From: Maylandia zebra | Taxonomy: Eukaryota > Chordata > Actinopteri > Cichliformes > Cichlidae | Assembly: GCF_041146795.1 (NCBI RefSeq) | Contig: NC_135183.1 | Location: 16,186,840 to 16,250,839, forward strand | DNA length: 64,000 bases | Reading direction: 5' to 3' | Shown: positions 10,510-23,407 of the stretch, in pieces | Position numbering within the stretch: the stretch's first letter is position 1 | Layout: every line of letters begins with the position of its first letter | Made by a program: the position numbers and the translations under genes | The notes under the pieces: model-generated | What the model was told of the DNA's origin: nothing | Databases searched by the model: none | Seen by the model: the letters and a program-made list of their open reading frames with translations, nothing else

Positions 10510-11985
10510 TATTATTATATTTTATCTATTCCGTACGTTTTTTGTAATCCTACTCCTTCAAAACCGTTCAACTTAGAAAAACCATTCAAACACCGTTAGA
10601 TTCCTATTCTTTTGGACATGACTGCTTCTATTTTTCTCATTTTTAACATTTATATTTTTAATTTTATTCAACTTTATTCAACAAAAATTTATAATGTATT
10701 TCAATGGGGAGACCCTTCAAATCCTCATTCAACTTACTCATTTTTAAACTCTTACTACTTCCACATACATTGACATAGAGCCACCATTCAAACTTTAAAA
10801 CGAAGACAAGACATTCAACTATTCAACTTGTATTTATCTTTTCAATATCTATTATACTTTTTCTTCAGTTCCAGTTTAAGTTTCATGATGTTTTTTCACC
10901 CGTTTCAGAGTTTATAATGGGTGTGTATGGGACGGAATGTTGGGGCTAGAGTGAGAGAGCTCAACTGCTAGAGTGAGAGGAGCAAAAAAATTAATCTTAA
11001 AATATTTTTTAAAACTGCTGCTGTGTCCACAGCGTTTGCTCTACAGCCACCATTTTACCCTCAAAACGTAGCCATGGCTGTCCTCTTTCATCCAATGTGT
11101 TTACTATTGTCCTAGGTGTTATGGTTCTTTCATAAATGTCACCAATGCACAGCCTCCTCCCTCCAACTCTTCCATAGACTCTAATGTTAAAATGGCTCAG
11201 AAGGTTCATTTGAAAATCAGAAGAGCATGGTGTCTTTCCACTGTCACCACGTCCATATAATAAGCTCCACAGGCATGAAAACTGAGAATTAGGTAGACTA
11301 GACATTGCTGTCGCTCACGGTGAAAGAATTTTGTCAATACGACTTTTACTTTTCATTTGGGAACGATTTGTTTCGGCCTGACTTTTCTGTTCATTTTAAG
11401 CAGCAAAAGTGAGGTGCATGTCTGTGTCCGTGTGTATGGAGCCCTTGGGTGCGGTCACTATAGCAACCAGGCTCACACCTGCCTGCTTAACGAGCTCTGT
11501 CTCTCACTCTGCCAAGATTCATCTTAAACACTTCTCTTTCAACTGCTGCTGTGTCCACAGTGTTAAAGCCATCATTTTACCCTCAAAACGTCGCCATCGT
11601 TGTTCTTTTTCCAACATCTTGTCTTTCAAAGCTCAGAGATGTAAACTTTTTAAACTGTGTGGGTCCAAGTGGAGGGATCACATTTTAGTCATTCAGTGAT
11701 TCAAAGAATATGACCTTTTAATATTCTTTCAGATGTTTTCTGACTCTAAATGTTCTTTTCTCATTTCTTAGGTTTTTCTAATTTACATTTAAAACATTTT
11801 CAGCTATTTTCCAACTTCTTCTGTGTGAACATCAGCTTTTAGCACTTTTGATTTTAGATTAAATTCTGTTTCTTTTTATCTAATTCAAAATTTTTAAATT
11901 TAATTCAGCAATTAATTCATTTCAGTGCATACATTCAGATTCAAGCATTCACACTGCAGTTTCTTCAGAAAATGCACTTTCTAGT
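10510..11985 (+). mobile_element. Short non-autonomous Helentron unit 3
   Basis: This unit has no 5' hairpin module: CTTTCTAGT is followed by TATTATTATATTTTATC and CCGTACG. The minus ORF is intact (11305-11009) but has the variant C-terminus KMVAVEQTLWTQQQF. The plus ORF is 11409-11699. Its last 170 bp (TTTTCCAACTTCTTCTGTG then AACATCAGC) resemble the 3' end of the long elements more than that of the other short units, which suggests gene conversion. Confidence 0.9.
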
Positions 11986-13531
11986 TAGTGTGAATGCTTG
12001 AAAAGCATTCACAGTATTGTTCTTCTAATCTTTATTATTATATTTTCTTATTCCGTACGTTTTTTGAAAGCCTACTCCTTCAAAACCGTTCAACTTAGAA
12101 AAACCATTCAAACATCGTTAGATTCCTATTATTTTGGACATGACTGCTTCTATTTTTCTCATTTTTAACATTTATATTTTTAATTTTATTCAACTTTATT
12201 CAACAAAAATTTCCCATGTATTTCAATGGGGAGACCCTTCAAATTCTCATTCAACTTACTCATTTTTAAACTCTTACTACTTCCACATACATTGACATAG
12301 AGCCACCATTCAAACTTTAAAACGAAGACAAGACATTCAACTATTCAACTTGTATTTATCTTTTCAATATCTATTATACTTTTTCTTCAGTTCCAGTTTA
12401 AGTTTCATGATGTTTTTTCAGCCGTTTCAAAATTTATAATGGGTGTGTATGGGACGGAATGTTGGGGCTAGAGTGAGACAGCTCAACTGCTAGAGTGAGA
12501 GGAGCAAAAAAATTAATCTTAAAATCTTTTTTAAAACTGCTGCTGTGTCCGCAGCGTTTGCTCTACAGGTATGATTTTACCCTCAAAACGTAGCCATCGC
12601 TGTCCTCTTTCATCCAATGTGTTTACTATTGTACTAGGTGTTATGGTTCTTTCATAAATGTCACCAATGCACAGCCTCCTCCCTCCAACTCTTCCATAGA
12701 CTCTAATGTTAAAATGGCTCAGAAAGTTGGTTTGAAAATCAGAAGAGCATGGTGTCTTTCCACTGTCACCACGTCCATATAATAAGCTCCACAGGCATGA
12801 AAACTGAGAATTAGGTAGACTAGACATTGCTGTCGCTCACGGTGAAAGAATTTTGTCAATACGACTTTTACTTTTCATTTGGGAGCGATTTGTTTTGGCC
12901 TGACTTTTCTGTTCATTTTAAGCAGCAAAAGTGAGGCGCATGTCTGTGTACGTGTGTATGGAGCCGTTGGGTGCAGTCACTATAGCAACCAGGCTCACAC
13001 CTGCCTGCTTAACGAGCTCTGCCTGCCACTGTGCCAAGATTCATCTTAAGCACTTCTCTTTCAACTGCTGCTGTGTCCACAGTGTTACAGCCATCATTTT
13101 ACCCTCAAATTGTCGCCATTATTGTTCTCTTTCCAACACCGTGTCTTTCAAAGCTCAGACTTTTAAATTTTTTAAACTGTGTGGATCCAAGCAGAGGGAT
13201 CACATTTTAGTCATTCAGTGATTCAAAGAATATGAACTTTTAATATTCATTCAGATGTTTTCTGACTCTAAATGTTCTCTTCTAAATTCTTAGGGTTTTC
13301 TAATTTACAATTAAAACATTTTCAGCTTTTTTCCAACTTCTTCTTCTGTGTAACGTTCAGCTTTTAGCAGTTCAGCACCTTTGTTTTCAGGTTAAATTCG
13401 GTTTTTTGGGGGTTTTTTTTTAATCTCATTCAATATTTTTAACTCAAAATTCAGCAGTTAATTCATTTCAGTGCATACATTCAGATTCAAGCATTCACAC
13501 TGCAGTTTCTTCAGAAAATGCACTTTCTAGT
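11986..13531 (+). mobile_element. Short non-autonomous Helentron unit 4
   Basis: One hairpin module, then the same 5' subtype as unit 1 (GAAAGCCTACTCC, ATTATTTTGGACATGACTGC). The minus-strand 98-aa ORF is open at 12827-12531 and the plus ORF at 12931-13221. The 3' inverted repeat and hairpin are intact, and the copy ends CTTTCTAGT. Confidence 0.9.
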
Positions 13532-15077
13532 TAGTGTGAATGCTTGAAAAGCATTCACAGTATTGTTCTTCTAATCTTTATTATTATATTTTATTATTTT
13601 TCCGTACGTTTTTTGAAAGCCTACTCCTTCAAAACCGTTCAACTTAGAAAAACCATTCAAACATCGTTAGATTCCTATTATTTTGGACATGACTGCTTCT
13701 ATTTTTCTCATTTTTAACATTTATATTTTTAATTTTATTCAACTTTATTCAACAAAAATTTCCCATGTATTTCAATGGGGAGACCCTTCAAATTCTCATT
13801 CAACTTACTCATTTTTAAACTCTTACTACTTCCACATACATTGACATAGAGCCACCATTCAAACTTTAAAACGAAGACAAGACATTCAACTATTCAACTT
13901 GTATTTATCTTTTCAATATCTATTATACTTTTTCTTCAGTTCCAGTTTAAGTTTCATGATGTTTTTTCACCCGTTTCAAAATTTATAATGGGTGTGTATG
14001 GGACGGAATGTTGGGGCTAGAGTGAGACAGCTCAACTGCTAGAGTGAGAGGAGCAAAAAAATTAATCTTAAAATATTTTTTAAAACTGCTGCTGTGTCCG
14101 CAGCGTTTGCTCTACAGGTATGATTTTACCCTCAAAACGTAGCCATCGCTGTCCTCTTTCATCCAATGTGTTTACTATTGTACTAGGTGTTATGGTTCTT
14201 TCATAAATGTCACCAATGCACAGCCTCCTCCCTCCAACTCTTCCATAGACTCTAATGTTAAAATGGCTCAGAAGGTTCGTTTGAAAATCAGAAGAGCATG
14301 GTGTCTTTACACTGTCACCACGTCCATATAATAAGCTCCACAGGCATGAAAACTGAGAATTAGGTAGACTAGACATGGCTGTCGCTCACGGTGAAAGAAT
14401 TTTGTCAGTACGATATGTACTTTTCATTTGGGAACGATTTGTTTCGGCCTGACTTTTCTGTTCATTTTAAGCAGCAAAAGTGAGGTGCATGTCTGTGTCG
14501 TGTGTATGGAGCCATTGGGTGCGGTCACTATAGCAACCAGGCTCACACCTGCCTGCTTAACGAGCTCTGCCTGCCACTCTGCCAAGATTCATCTTAAACA
14601 CTTCTCTTTCAACTGCTGCTGTGTCCACAGTGTTAAAGCCATCATTTTACCCTCAAAACGTCGCCATCGTTGTTCTCTTTCCAACATCTTGTCTTTCAAA
14701 GCTCAGACATTTAAACTTTTTAAACTGTGTGGATCAAAGTGGAGGGATCACATTTTCTTCATTCAGTGATTCAAAGAATATGACCTTTTGATATTCATTC
14801 AGATGTTTTCTGACTCTAAATGTTCTTTTCTCATTTCTTAGGTTTTTCTAATTTACAATTAAAACATTTTCAGCTTTTTTCCAACTTCTTCTTCTGTGTA
14901 ACCTTCAGCTTTTAGCAGTTCAGCACTGTTGTTTTCAGGTTAAATTCAGGTTGTTTTTTTTTTTTTTTATCTCATTCAAAATTTTTAACTCAAAATTCAG
15001 CAATTAATTCATTTCAGTGCATACATTCAGATTCAAGCATTCACACTGCAGTTTCTTCAGAAAATGCACTTTCTAGT
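13532..15077 (+). mobile_element. Short non-autonomous Helentron unit 5
   Basis: One hairpin module and the unit-1 5' subtype. The minus ORF is open at 14376-14080. The plus reading frame extends upstream (14428-14769) because one base is missing in the GTGTGTCGTGTG stretch relative to units 1-4. The 3' end joins directly to the 5.3 kb long derivative. Confidence 0.9.
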
Positions 15078-16075
15078 TATATTTTCTTATTCCGTACGTT
15101 TTTTGAAAGCCTACTCCTTCAAAACCGTTCAACTTAGAAAAACCATTCAAACATCGTTAGATTCCTATTATTTTGGACATGACTGCTTCTATTTTTCTCA
15201 TTTTTAACATTTATATTTTTAATTTTATTCAACTTTATTCAACAAAAATTTCCCATGTATTTCAATGGGGAGACCCTTCAAATTCTCATTCAACTTACTC
15301 ATTTTTAAACTCTTACTACTTCCACATACATTGACATAGAGCCACCATTCAAACTTTAAAACGAAGACAAGACATTCAACTATTCAACTTGTATTTATCT
15401 TTTCAATATCTATTATACTTTTTCTTCAGTTCCAGTTTAAGTTTCATGATGTTTTTTCACCCGTTTCAGAGTTTATAATGGGTGTGTATGGGACGGAATG
15501 TTGGGGCTAGAGTGAGACAGCTCAACTGCTAGAGTGAGAGGAGCAAAAAAATTAATCTTAAAATCTTTTTTAAAACTGCTGCTGTGTCCGCAGCGTTTGC
15601 TCTACAGGTATGATTTTACCCTCAAAACGTAGCCATCGCTGTCCTCTTTCATCCAATGTGTTTACTATTGTCCTAGGTGTTATGGTTCTTTCATAAATGT
15701 CACCAATGCGCAGCCTCCTCCCTCCAACTCTTCCATAGACTCTAATGTTAAAATGGCTCAGAAGGTTCGTTTGAAAATCAGAAGAGCATGGTGTCTTTCC
15801 ACTGTCACCACGTCCATATAATAAACTCCACAGGCATGAAAACTGAGAATTCAGTAGACTAGAAGCTGCTGTCGCTCACGGTGAAAGAATTTCGTGAATA
15901 CGACTTGTACTTTTCATATGGGAACAATTTGTTTCGGCCTGACTTTTCTGTTCATTTTAAGCAGCAAAAGTGAGGTGCATGTCTGTGTCGTGTGTATGGA
16001 GCCATTGGGTGCAGTCACTATAGCAACCAGGCTCACACCTGCCTGCTTAACGAGCTCTCTCTCACTCTGCCATGG

Positions 16076-16903
16076 TTAAAATGTTAGATTGTAGTAAGAT
16101 TAACTTTTTCAATAGTACAATAAGACAGATTTGACAGGGTTTTGCCACAGATTAATAGTTTTTCAGTAGTTAGTATATGCCAACTAAGTAGAGCATTGTG
16201 ATTGGCACAAAGGTTTTTCAGATCTGGGCAGTTGGAGTCAGTTGATGACTTCAAAATCATCCTTTCTGACTGGATAATTAAAGCTCTCAGCATCTATCGG
16301 TCTGTAGTTAATTTTCCCACCTTTTAACTAACGTTTAACTAATCTAATCTCATTTAATGTCTTTGTTTATAGTCTGTATAGTTTATCTCCCCACGAATAC
16401 ACTCAAAGTAGTCTTAAAATAAAACCCACAAAACAGTTCAAGATTTAATACTTTTTATTTGCTCATTTAATGCCAGTTGCCCTGTTTTTCTGTATGTCAC
16501 TCATTCGCTTATACTTGGGCAAAAAGGACCAATTTGTACACTAGTATAGTGTATTTTTTCCCTCTATCTCTCTATGTCTGTCACACACAGAGACCAACAC
16601 ACAGACATGTATATGCTCATTATTGCTGTTCAAACTGATGGTCAAATTTCCAAGCACCACCTGAACGCCTCATCTGTTTTTAACCTATCACTGGACCAAC
16701 TGTCGTCATTCCGCTTTGCTCTCTGCTGTGGTAAGTACAGTACACTCAGTACTGCAGTGTTTTATTTTTATGATGGAAAAAATACATGTTTGACATTTAA
16801 ACTCACATATCAAGTCCAACAGAGTTAAAAACAATTCAAAGAAGAAAGAAAGAAAAAAGAATAACCTTCGCTATCATTTATATACGTTTATTACGTTTTG
16901 CTG
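16076..16903 (+). other. Leader region of the 5.3 kb derivative
   Basis: This is AT-rich DNA specific to the long elements, beginning where they part from the short units (after CTCTGCCA). It includes an 84-codon + frame (16574-16828), identical in translation in all three long copies, that runs through a strong donor-like GTAAGTAC after TCTGCTGTG. I read it as leader exon sequence rather than a protein. No domain is recognisable. Confidence 0.45.
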
Positions 16904-17290
16904 TTAGCAGCAGTGCTAACGCTAGCTTCAATGCTAATGCTAGCAACAATGCTAACGCTAGCTATAGTGCTAACACTAGCCTTAGCAGTTGTTAACTGAC
17001 AAAAATAATATTCCTGTGATATTTATTGCCGGTCAGTGAGACCAAAGTAAGAAATTAGCTTTATTATTGCCATTGTGGCTCAGTTTTAACAGTAAGAGTG
17101 CTAGCGCTAGCGCTAGCAGCATTGCTAGCGCTAGCTGCAATGCTAACGCTAGCTGCAATGCTAACGCTAGCTGCAATGCTAACGCTAGCTGCAATGCTAA
17201 TGCTAGCTGCATTGCTAACACTAACTGAAGTGCTAATGCTAGCCGGAATGCTAGCGCTAGCAGCAATGCTAAGGCTAGTAACAGTCTAAC
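16904..17290 (+). repeat. GCTAGC-rich minisatellite
   Basis: Tandem copies of an approximately 18-bp unit (TGCTAACGCTAGCTGCAA) fall in two clusters, 16904-16985 and 17096-17290. The core GCTAGC and GCTAGCGCTAGC are palindromic. The repeat generates open Ala/Leu-rich readings on both strands that are not genes. The second cluster is longer here than in the two autonomous copies. Confidence 0.85.
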
Positions 17291-18661
17291 AGTAGCCTTA
17301 CATAAGTGGCAATACTTCAGTTAACTAGTTTGAATTGTAAAATGACTGCTGTATCAGTTGGTGTGCTATATTACTCTATAATTACCCTGCTGACTAGAAG
17401 TTCAGTGTATCATGTCGTGTGGGCTTTGTATTTCTGTTAGTCTGATAACACTGTACAGACAACTAACGTATTATTTCTCGTTTCTTTCAGGAACCTGACT
17501 GACACTGTGCTTTGCCTGGTAGGTGTGCACATACTGTAAGAGAAGTAGACCAAAATAAAAAAATAATATGACTAATATAAGCTGTAAAGTGATGGGTTCA
17601 AACTTTGTGCTAGACCTTTTAAACACAATTTTATAATAAATACACATAAGTGCAGCTTAACAATTGGGCTAAAATATTTTTTTCGTACATTTTTGTAGTC
17701 ACACTACATGTGATTAATTAATGATTCACTCAATCATATTTGTATTTAAAAATATTATTGCTGAATTTAATTAAATATTTATTCTTTTAAAAAGTGCCCA
17801 ATTATGCAACTTTTTGCACATGGCAGCCGACAACAGTTTAGCTTGAATATTTGTTTTGTCCTTTTGCAGTAGTCACATTTAGTTCATACAATTACCATGT
17901 GATATAATTTTAATAAAATTATTTTTTTTTCTTGTTTTTTGTTCAGAGTGTGTAGAAGAAGAAGAACAAGGACCAGATCTCCAGTCTTCTCTCTCACATC
18001 CCAACCCCCCAACCCCTCTATCCTCTGTCCTGCTCCACCTATTGTCTCTGCCTTCTTTCCATCTGTATTTCACTCTGTGGTTTGTGAGAAATTTTGCCAA
18101 ACCAACAATCCTTTTGCGGTTTGATTTAAAGCCGTGTCTCTCCTGCTCTGTCTGTTCTCTCTGCTAAATTTTCTCTCTACCTGTTTTTCACTCTTGGCTT
18201 GCTGCTGAAAAACGCCAAGCGACACAGTCCTCCTGTGTCTTCTCCAATCTTCACATGTAAGATCCAACAGTGTGAGGCACATAGCAGCCAGAAACTGTAA
18301 TGCCACAGAACAGAGAGGCTTCATCATCACCATCTTCATCACCGTACGATCAGAGCGTGAGACTTCACATCTGGAGCACAGGAGACATTCTGTGATAAGT
18401 CCTCCTTCTAGCTTGTCCCACAAGCAGTCGGTGAGATTTACTCACAACAAAAAGGGTTAATGACATAATTTCCATGAAAACATGTGTTCATTCTTTGTAA
18501 ACTGTTTAAATTGTGTTTTCACTTGACCTTAGGAGTGTTAGAGTGTATTGTAATGTCTGTACTCAGGTGTTTCCCTCTGTGATCCATCCCCTTCAGAGCT
18601 GAGACACTCAGGACTGAACAGACTGCACAGTTTCTGTGACTGAGCCTCCAAAACACCTTCT

Positions 18662-18925
18662 TTGAAACCACTCATGATAGAAGGGCTTTATATTTGCAGC
18701 AGCACTACTACAGGTATTCAGTTTATTACAGGATGTGTTTGTTTCTTAGGACCAGCTCTGAGTGCACACTACCTAACATATACACCTTTCTGTTCACTAC
18801 AAACCAACTACTCTGGATCATACGGCCAGTTGGCAGGAATGTTGCTGCAGGAAAACATCCCTGGAGATCACCATCATTGTCAGACTGACTGTGCCTCCTC
18901 TGTGCAGTGTCAAGATCCTCCCTAA
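18662..18925 (+). other. Conserved 87-codon reading frame of unknown nature
   Basis: An 87-codon + frame is present at the same place in all three long elements (also 42315-42578 and 58586-58849) with only a few changes. It spans a possible intron (ACTACAG then GTATTCAG ... TTTCTTAG then GACCAGC) and is followed by a donor-like GTGTAAGTT. It resembles a piece of a captured, transcribed gene rather than a transposon protein. I do not recognise the protein and would not call it a gene on this evidence. Confidence 0.3.
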
Positions 18926-20369
18926 ATGAGTGTGTAAGTTAACATTTTCATTATTTTATTCCCTTTGACAAGACAAGTATCACTGATATTTACATTTACA
19001 ACTACATATGTTGCTGTTTTCTGCTCTTCTTTTAAAGTTCTCAGCTATCCTGCTTCTGTGCTGCTTGCCACACATCAAACTCTGGCCGGATGACAGGGAG
19101 GATCCACTCTGAAGTCACTGGACATTATGAGGATCATATGGGACTTCATAGTTTCACAGTAACATTGTGCTCTGTGATTACAGGTTTTAAATGGATACAA
19201 TGACTGCCTCTCTCTGATCAACAGGCTAAAGGATTGTTTTCATTGTTAGTGCTCTGTACAATGTATGCTTATTTAGTATTTCATCACAGAGCAAACCTTT
19301 ATTTATTTAACATATTTTTATTTTGTTTTAATGTTGAATTAACTGTAGGGATTTTTTTAAGTGGGCACTCGGGATGTCATATGACCAGAAATGTGGTAAC
19401 TGGAATTCAACAGTATGGAAGAAAAAATCTGCTAAGAACAAAACACACACAAAACCCCCCAAGAAAATTCAAATTCATTCCATGTAATCCAATCTAAAAC
19501 ATTTTAAACTGCTGAACAGCAACACAAACAGTGTTAAAAAACAGTGTTAACAGAATGATTATGATGAGTTTGTACCAAAGTTTCAGGTCACATGGCACAC
19601 CTAGTGTGTAGTGTGGGGTATCAGCTGGTAAGTATAGGTTTTTTCATATTTGTGTCCTTAGAGTTCAGATAGATAAAGACTTGTGTATAATAATTAGTCA
19701 TAAGCACAACTCAAAGTCAGGGACTAACTAAATTTGGGACTTTGTGTCTGAGCCCAGGTTAAAACACTGTGTAAAAAAGCATTTAGCGGCATGGCTGAAC
19801 AATGCTGTAAACTATTGATACTTATTTATCCATGTTCACAAAAAGGACTAATGTTTTTATTTGATTATGATGTATATAATACCGGTACTATTAAACATGA
19901 TATACATATGTGTATATGTCTGAAAAACATTATGCTGTATATGAAAGTTTGTATTTTCTCCAGAATGTTTGTTCATCTTTTCAGTTCAATTTAACAAATT
20001 TGTTTTTACATTTATTTTTATTATTTTTTTTATGAATTAGAGATTTATAAAACATAATTCCACTCTTTAAGTGATTAGAAGAATATGAACTTTTGTTATT
20101 CATTCAGAGGTTTGCTGACTACATTTTCTTTTTGTCATTACTCATCTTTTTCTAATTAAAATTTTAAACATTTTCAGTTATTTTCCAACTTCTTCTGTGT
20201 GAACATCAGCTTTCAAAAGTTCAGCACTTTTGTTTTCAGGTTAAAAATTCTTTATTTTCCAGCTAATTCAACATTTTTAGCTTAATATTCAGCAATTAAT
20301 TCATTTCAGTGCATACATTCAGATTCAAGCATTCACACTGCAGTTTCTTCAGAAAATGCACTTTCTAGT

Positions 20370-21918
20370 TAGTGTGAATGCTTGAAAAGCATTCACAGTA
20401 TTGTTATTCGAATCTTTATTATTATTATTATTATATTTTATTCTGTATTCCGTACGTTTTTTGTAATCCTATAACTTCAAAACCGTTCAACTTAGAAAAA
20501 CCATTCAAACACCGTTAGATTCCTATTCTTTTGGACAACACTGCTTCTATTTTTCATATTTTTAACATTTATATTTCTAATTTTATTCAACTTTATTCAA
20601 CAAAAATTTATAATGTATTTCAATGGGGAGACCCTTCAAATCCTCATTCAACTTACTCATTTTTAAACTCTTACTACTTCCACATACATTGACATAGAGC
20701 CACCATTCAAACTTTAAAACGAAGACAAGACATTCAACTATTCAACTTGTATTTATCTTTTCAATATCTATTATACTTTTTCTTCAGTTCCAGTTTAAGT
20801 TTCATGATGTTTTTTCACCCGTTTCAGAGTTTATAATGGGTGTGTATGGGACGGAATGTTGGGGCTAGAGTGAGACAGCTCAACTGCTAGAGTGAGAGGA
20901 GCAAAAAAATTAATCTTAAAATCTTTTTTAAAACTGCTGCTGTGTCCACAGCGTTTGCTCTACAGGTATGATTTTACCCTCAAAACGTAGCCATGGCTGT
21001 CCTCTTTCATCCAATGTGTTTACTATTGTACTAGGTGTTATGGTTCTTTCATAAATGTCACCAATGCACAGCCTCCTCCCTCCAACTCTTCCATAGACTC
21101 TAATGTTAAAATGGCTCAGAAGGTTCGTTTGAAATCAGAAGAGCATGGTGTCTTTACACTGTCACCACGTCCATATAATAAACTCCACAGGCATGAAAAC
21201 TGAGAATTCAGTAGACTAGAAGCTGCTGTCGCTCACGGTGAAAGAATTTCGTCAATACGACTTGTACTTTTCATATGGGAACAATTTGTTTCGGCCTGAC
21301 TTTTCTGTTCATTTTAAGCAGCAAAAGTGAGGTGCATGTCTGTGTCGTGTGTATGGAGCCATTGGGTGCGGTCACTATAGCAACCAGGCTCACACCTGCC
21401 TGCTTAACGAGCTCTGCCTGCCACTCTACCAAAATTCATCTTAAACACTTCTCTTTCAACTGCTGCTGTGTCCACAGTGTTACAGCCATCATTTTACCCT
21501 CAAATTGTCGCCATTACTGTTCTCTTTCCAACACCGTATCTTTCAAAGCTCAGGCATTTAAACTTTTTAAACTGTGTGGATCAAAGTGGAGGGATCACAT
21601 TTGAGTCATTCAGTGATTCAAAGAATATGACCTTTTAATATTCATTCAGATGTTTTCTGACTCTAAATGTTCTTTTCTCATTTCTTAGGTTTTTCTAATT
21701 TACAATTAAAACATTTTCAGCTTTTTTCCAACTTCTTCTTCTGTGTAACCTTCAGCTTTTAGCAGTTCAGCACTTTTGTTTTCAGGTTAAATTCGGGTTT
21801 TTTTTTTTTATCTCATTCAATATTTTTAACTCAAAATTCAGCAATTAATTCATTTCAGTCCATACATTCAGATTCAAGCATTCACACTGCAGTTTCTTCA
21901 GAAAATGCACTTTCTAGT
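20370..21918 (+). mobile_element. Short non-autonomous Helentron unit 7
   Basis: One hairpin module (variant GTTATTCGAATC). The 5' subtype has ACAACACTGCTTC, TTCATATTTTT and AATTTATAATG, as in the units at 23408, 28076 and 62296. The minus-strand ORF is broken: one A is missing in GTTTGAAATCAG and the ATG is changed (AGAAGCTGCTG). The plus ORF is 21275-21604. Confidence 0.9.
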
Positions 21919-23407
21919 ATTTTATTATTATGGATTCCGTACGTTTTTTGTAATCTATCTCCTTCAAAACCGTTCAACTTAGAAAAACCATTCAAACACC
22001 GTTAGATTCCTATTCTTTTGGACAACACTGCTTCTATTTTTCTCATTTTTAACATTTATATTTTTTATTTTATTCAACTTTATTTAACAAAAATTTATAA
22101 TGTATTTCAATGGGGAGACCCTTCAAATTCTCATTCAAATTCCTCCTCTTTAAACTGTATCTACTTCCACATACATTGACATAGAGCCACCATTCAAACT
22201 TTAAAACGAAGACAAGACATTCAACTATTCAACTTGTATTTATCTTTTCAATATCTATTATACTTTTTCTTCAGTTCCAGTTTAAGTTTCATGATGTTTT
22301 TTCACCCGTTTCAGAGTTTATAATGGGTGTGTATGGGACGGAATGTTGGGGCTAGAGTGAGACAGCTCAACTGCTAGAGTGAGAGGAGCAAAAAAATTAA
22401 TCTTAAAATCTTTTTTAAAACTGCTGCTGTGTCCGCAGCGTTTGCTCTACAGGTATGATTTTACCCTCAAAACGTAGCCATCGCTGTCCTCTTTCATCCA
22501 ATGTGTTTACTATTGTACTAGGTGTTATGGTTCTTTCATAAATGTCACCAATGCACAGCCTCCTCCCTCCAACTCTTCCATAGACTCTAATGTTAAAATG
22601 GCTCAGAAGGTTCGTTTGAAAATCAGAAGAGCATGGTGTCTTTCCACTGTCACCACGTCCATATAATAAACTCCACAGGCATGAAAACTGAGAATTTGGT
22701 AGACTAGAAGCTGCTGTCGCTCACGGTGAAAGAATTTCGTCAATACGACTTGTACTTTTCATATGGGAACGATTTGTTTCGGCCTGACTTTTCTGTTCAT
22801 TTTAAGCAGCAAAAGTGAGGCGCATGTCTGTGTACGTGTGTAGGAGCCATTGGGTGCGGTCACTATAGCAACCAGGCTCACACCTGCCTGCTTAACGAGC
22901 TCTCTCTCTCACTCTGCCAAGATTCATCTTAAGCACTTCTCTTTCAACTGCTGCTGTGTCCACAGTGTTAAAGCCATCATTTTACCCTCAAAACGTCGCC
23001 ATCGTTGTTCTCTTTCCAACACCGTGTCTTTCAAAGCTCAGACTTTTAAATTTTTTAAACTGTGTGGATCAAAGTGGAGGGATCACATTTTAGTCATTCA
23101 GTGATTCAAAGAATATGAACTTTTAATATTCATTCAGATGTTTTCTGACTCTAAATGTTCTTTTCTCATTTCTTAGGGTTTTCTAATTTACAATTAAAAC
23201 ATTTTCAGCTTTTTTCCAACTTCTTCTTCTGTGTAACCTTCAGCTTTTAGCAGTTCAGCACTTTTGTTTTCAGGTTAAATTCGGGGTTTTTTTTTTTTAA
23301 TCTCATTCAAAATTTTTAACTTAAATTCAGTAATTATTTCATTTCAGTGCATACATTCAGATTCAAGCATTCACACTGCAGTTTCTTCAGAAAATGCACT
23401 TTCTAGT
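21919..23407 (+). mobile_element. Short non-autonomous Helentron unit 8
   Basis: No hairpin module: the junction reads CTTTCTAGT then ATTTTATTATTATGG. It has the TGTAATCTATCTCC subtype. The start of the minus-strand ORF is lost by the AGAAGCTGCTG change. The plus frame opens only from 22850 because an ATG upstream is lost (GTAGGAGCC). Confidence 0.9.

Larger units (their letters stand above)
15078..20369 (+). mobile_element. 5.3 kb internally deleted Helentron
   Basis: This copy has the ends of an autonomous element but lacks the Rep/helicase ORF. Up to about 18230 it matches the leader of the autonomous copies (GCTAGC minisatellite, mini-exon, one copy of the ~175-bp repeat). It then jumps to the region that lies at about 41874 in the first autonomous copy, removing the equivalent of about 8.95 kb. 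It lacks the retroposon seen at 42976-43202 and about 375 bp near 43762-44141. It keeps about 150 bp (near 19965-20110) that both autonomous copies lack. It is therefore a separate lineage, not a product of the neighbouring copies. The minus-strand ORF has lost its ATG here. It starts without a hairpin module. Confidence 0.9.

Noticed and set aside
17033-17289. Ala/Leu-rich ORFs on both strands
   Set aside because: They translate the GCTAGC minisatellite and have no independent support.
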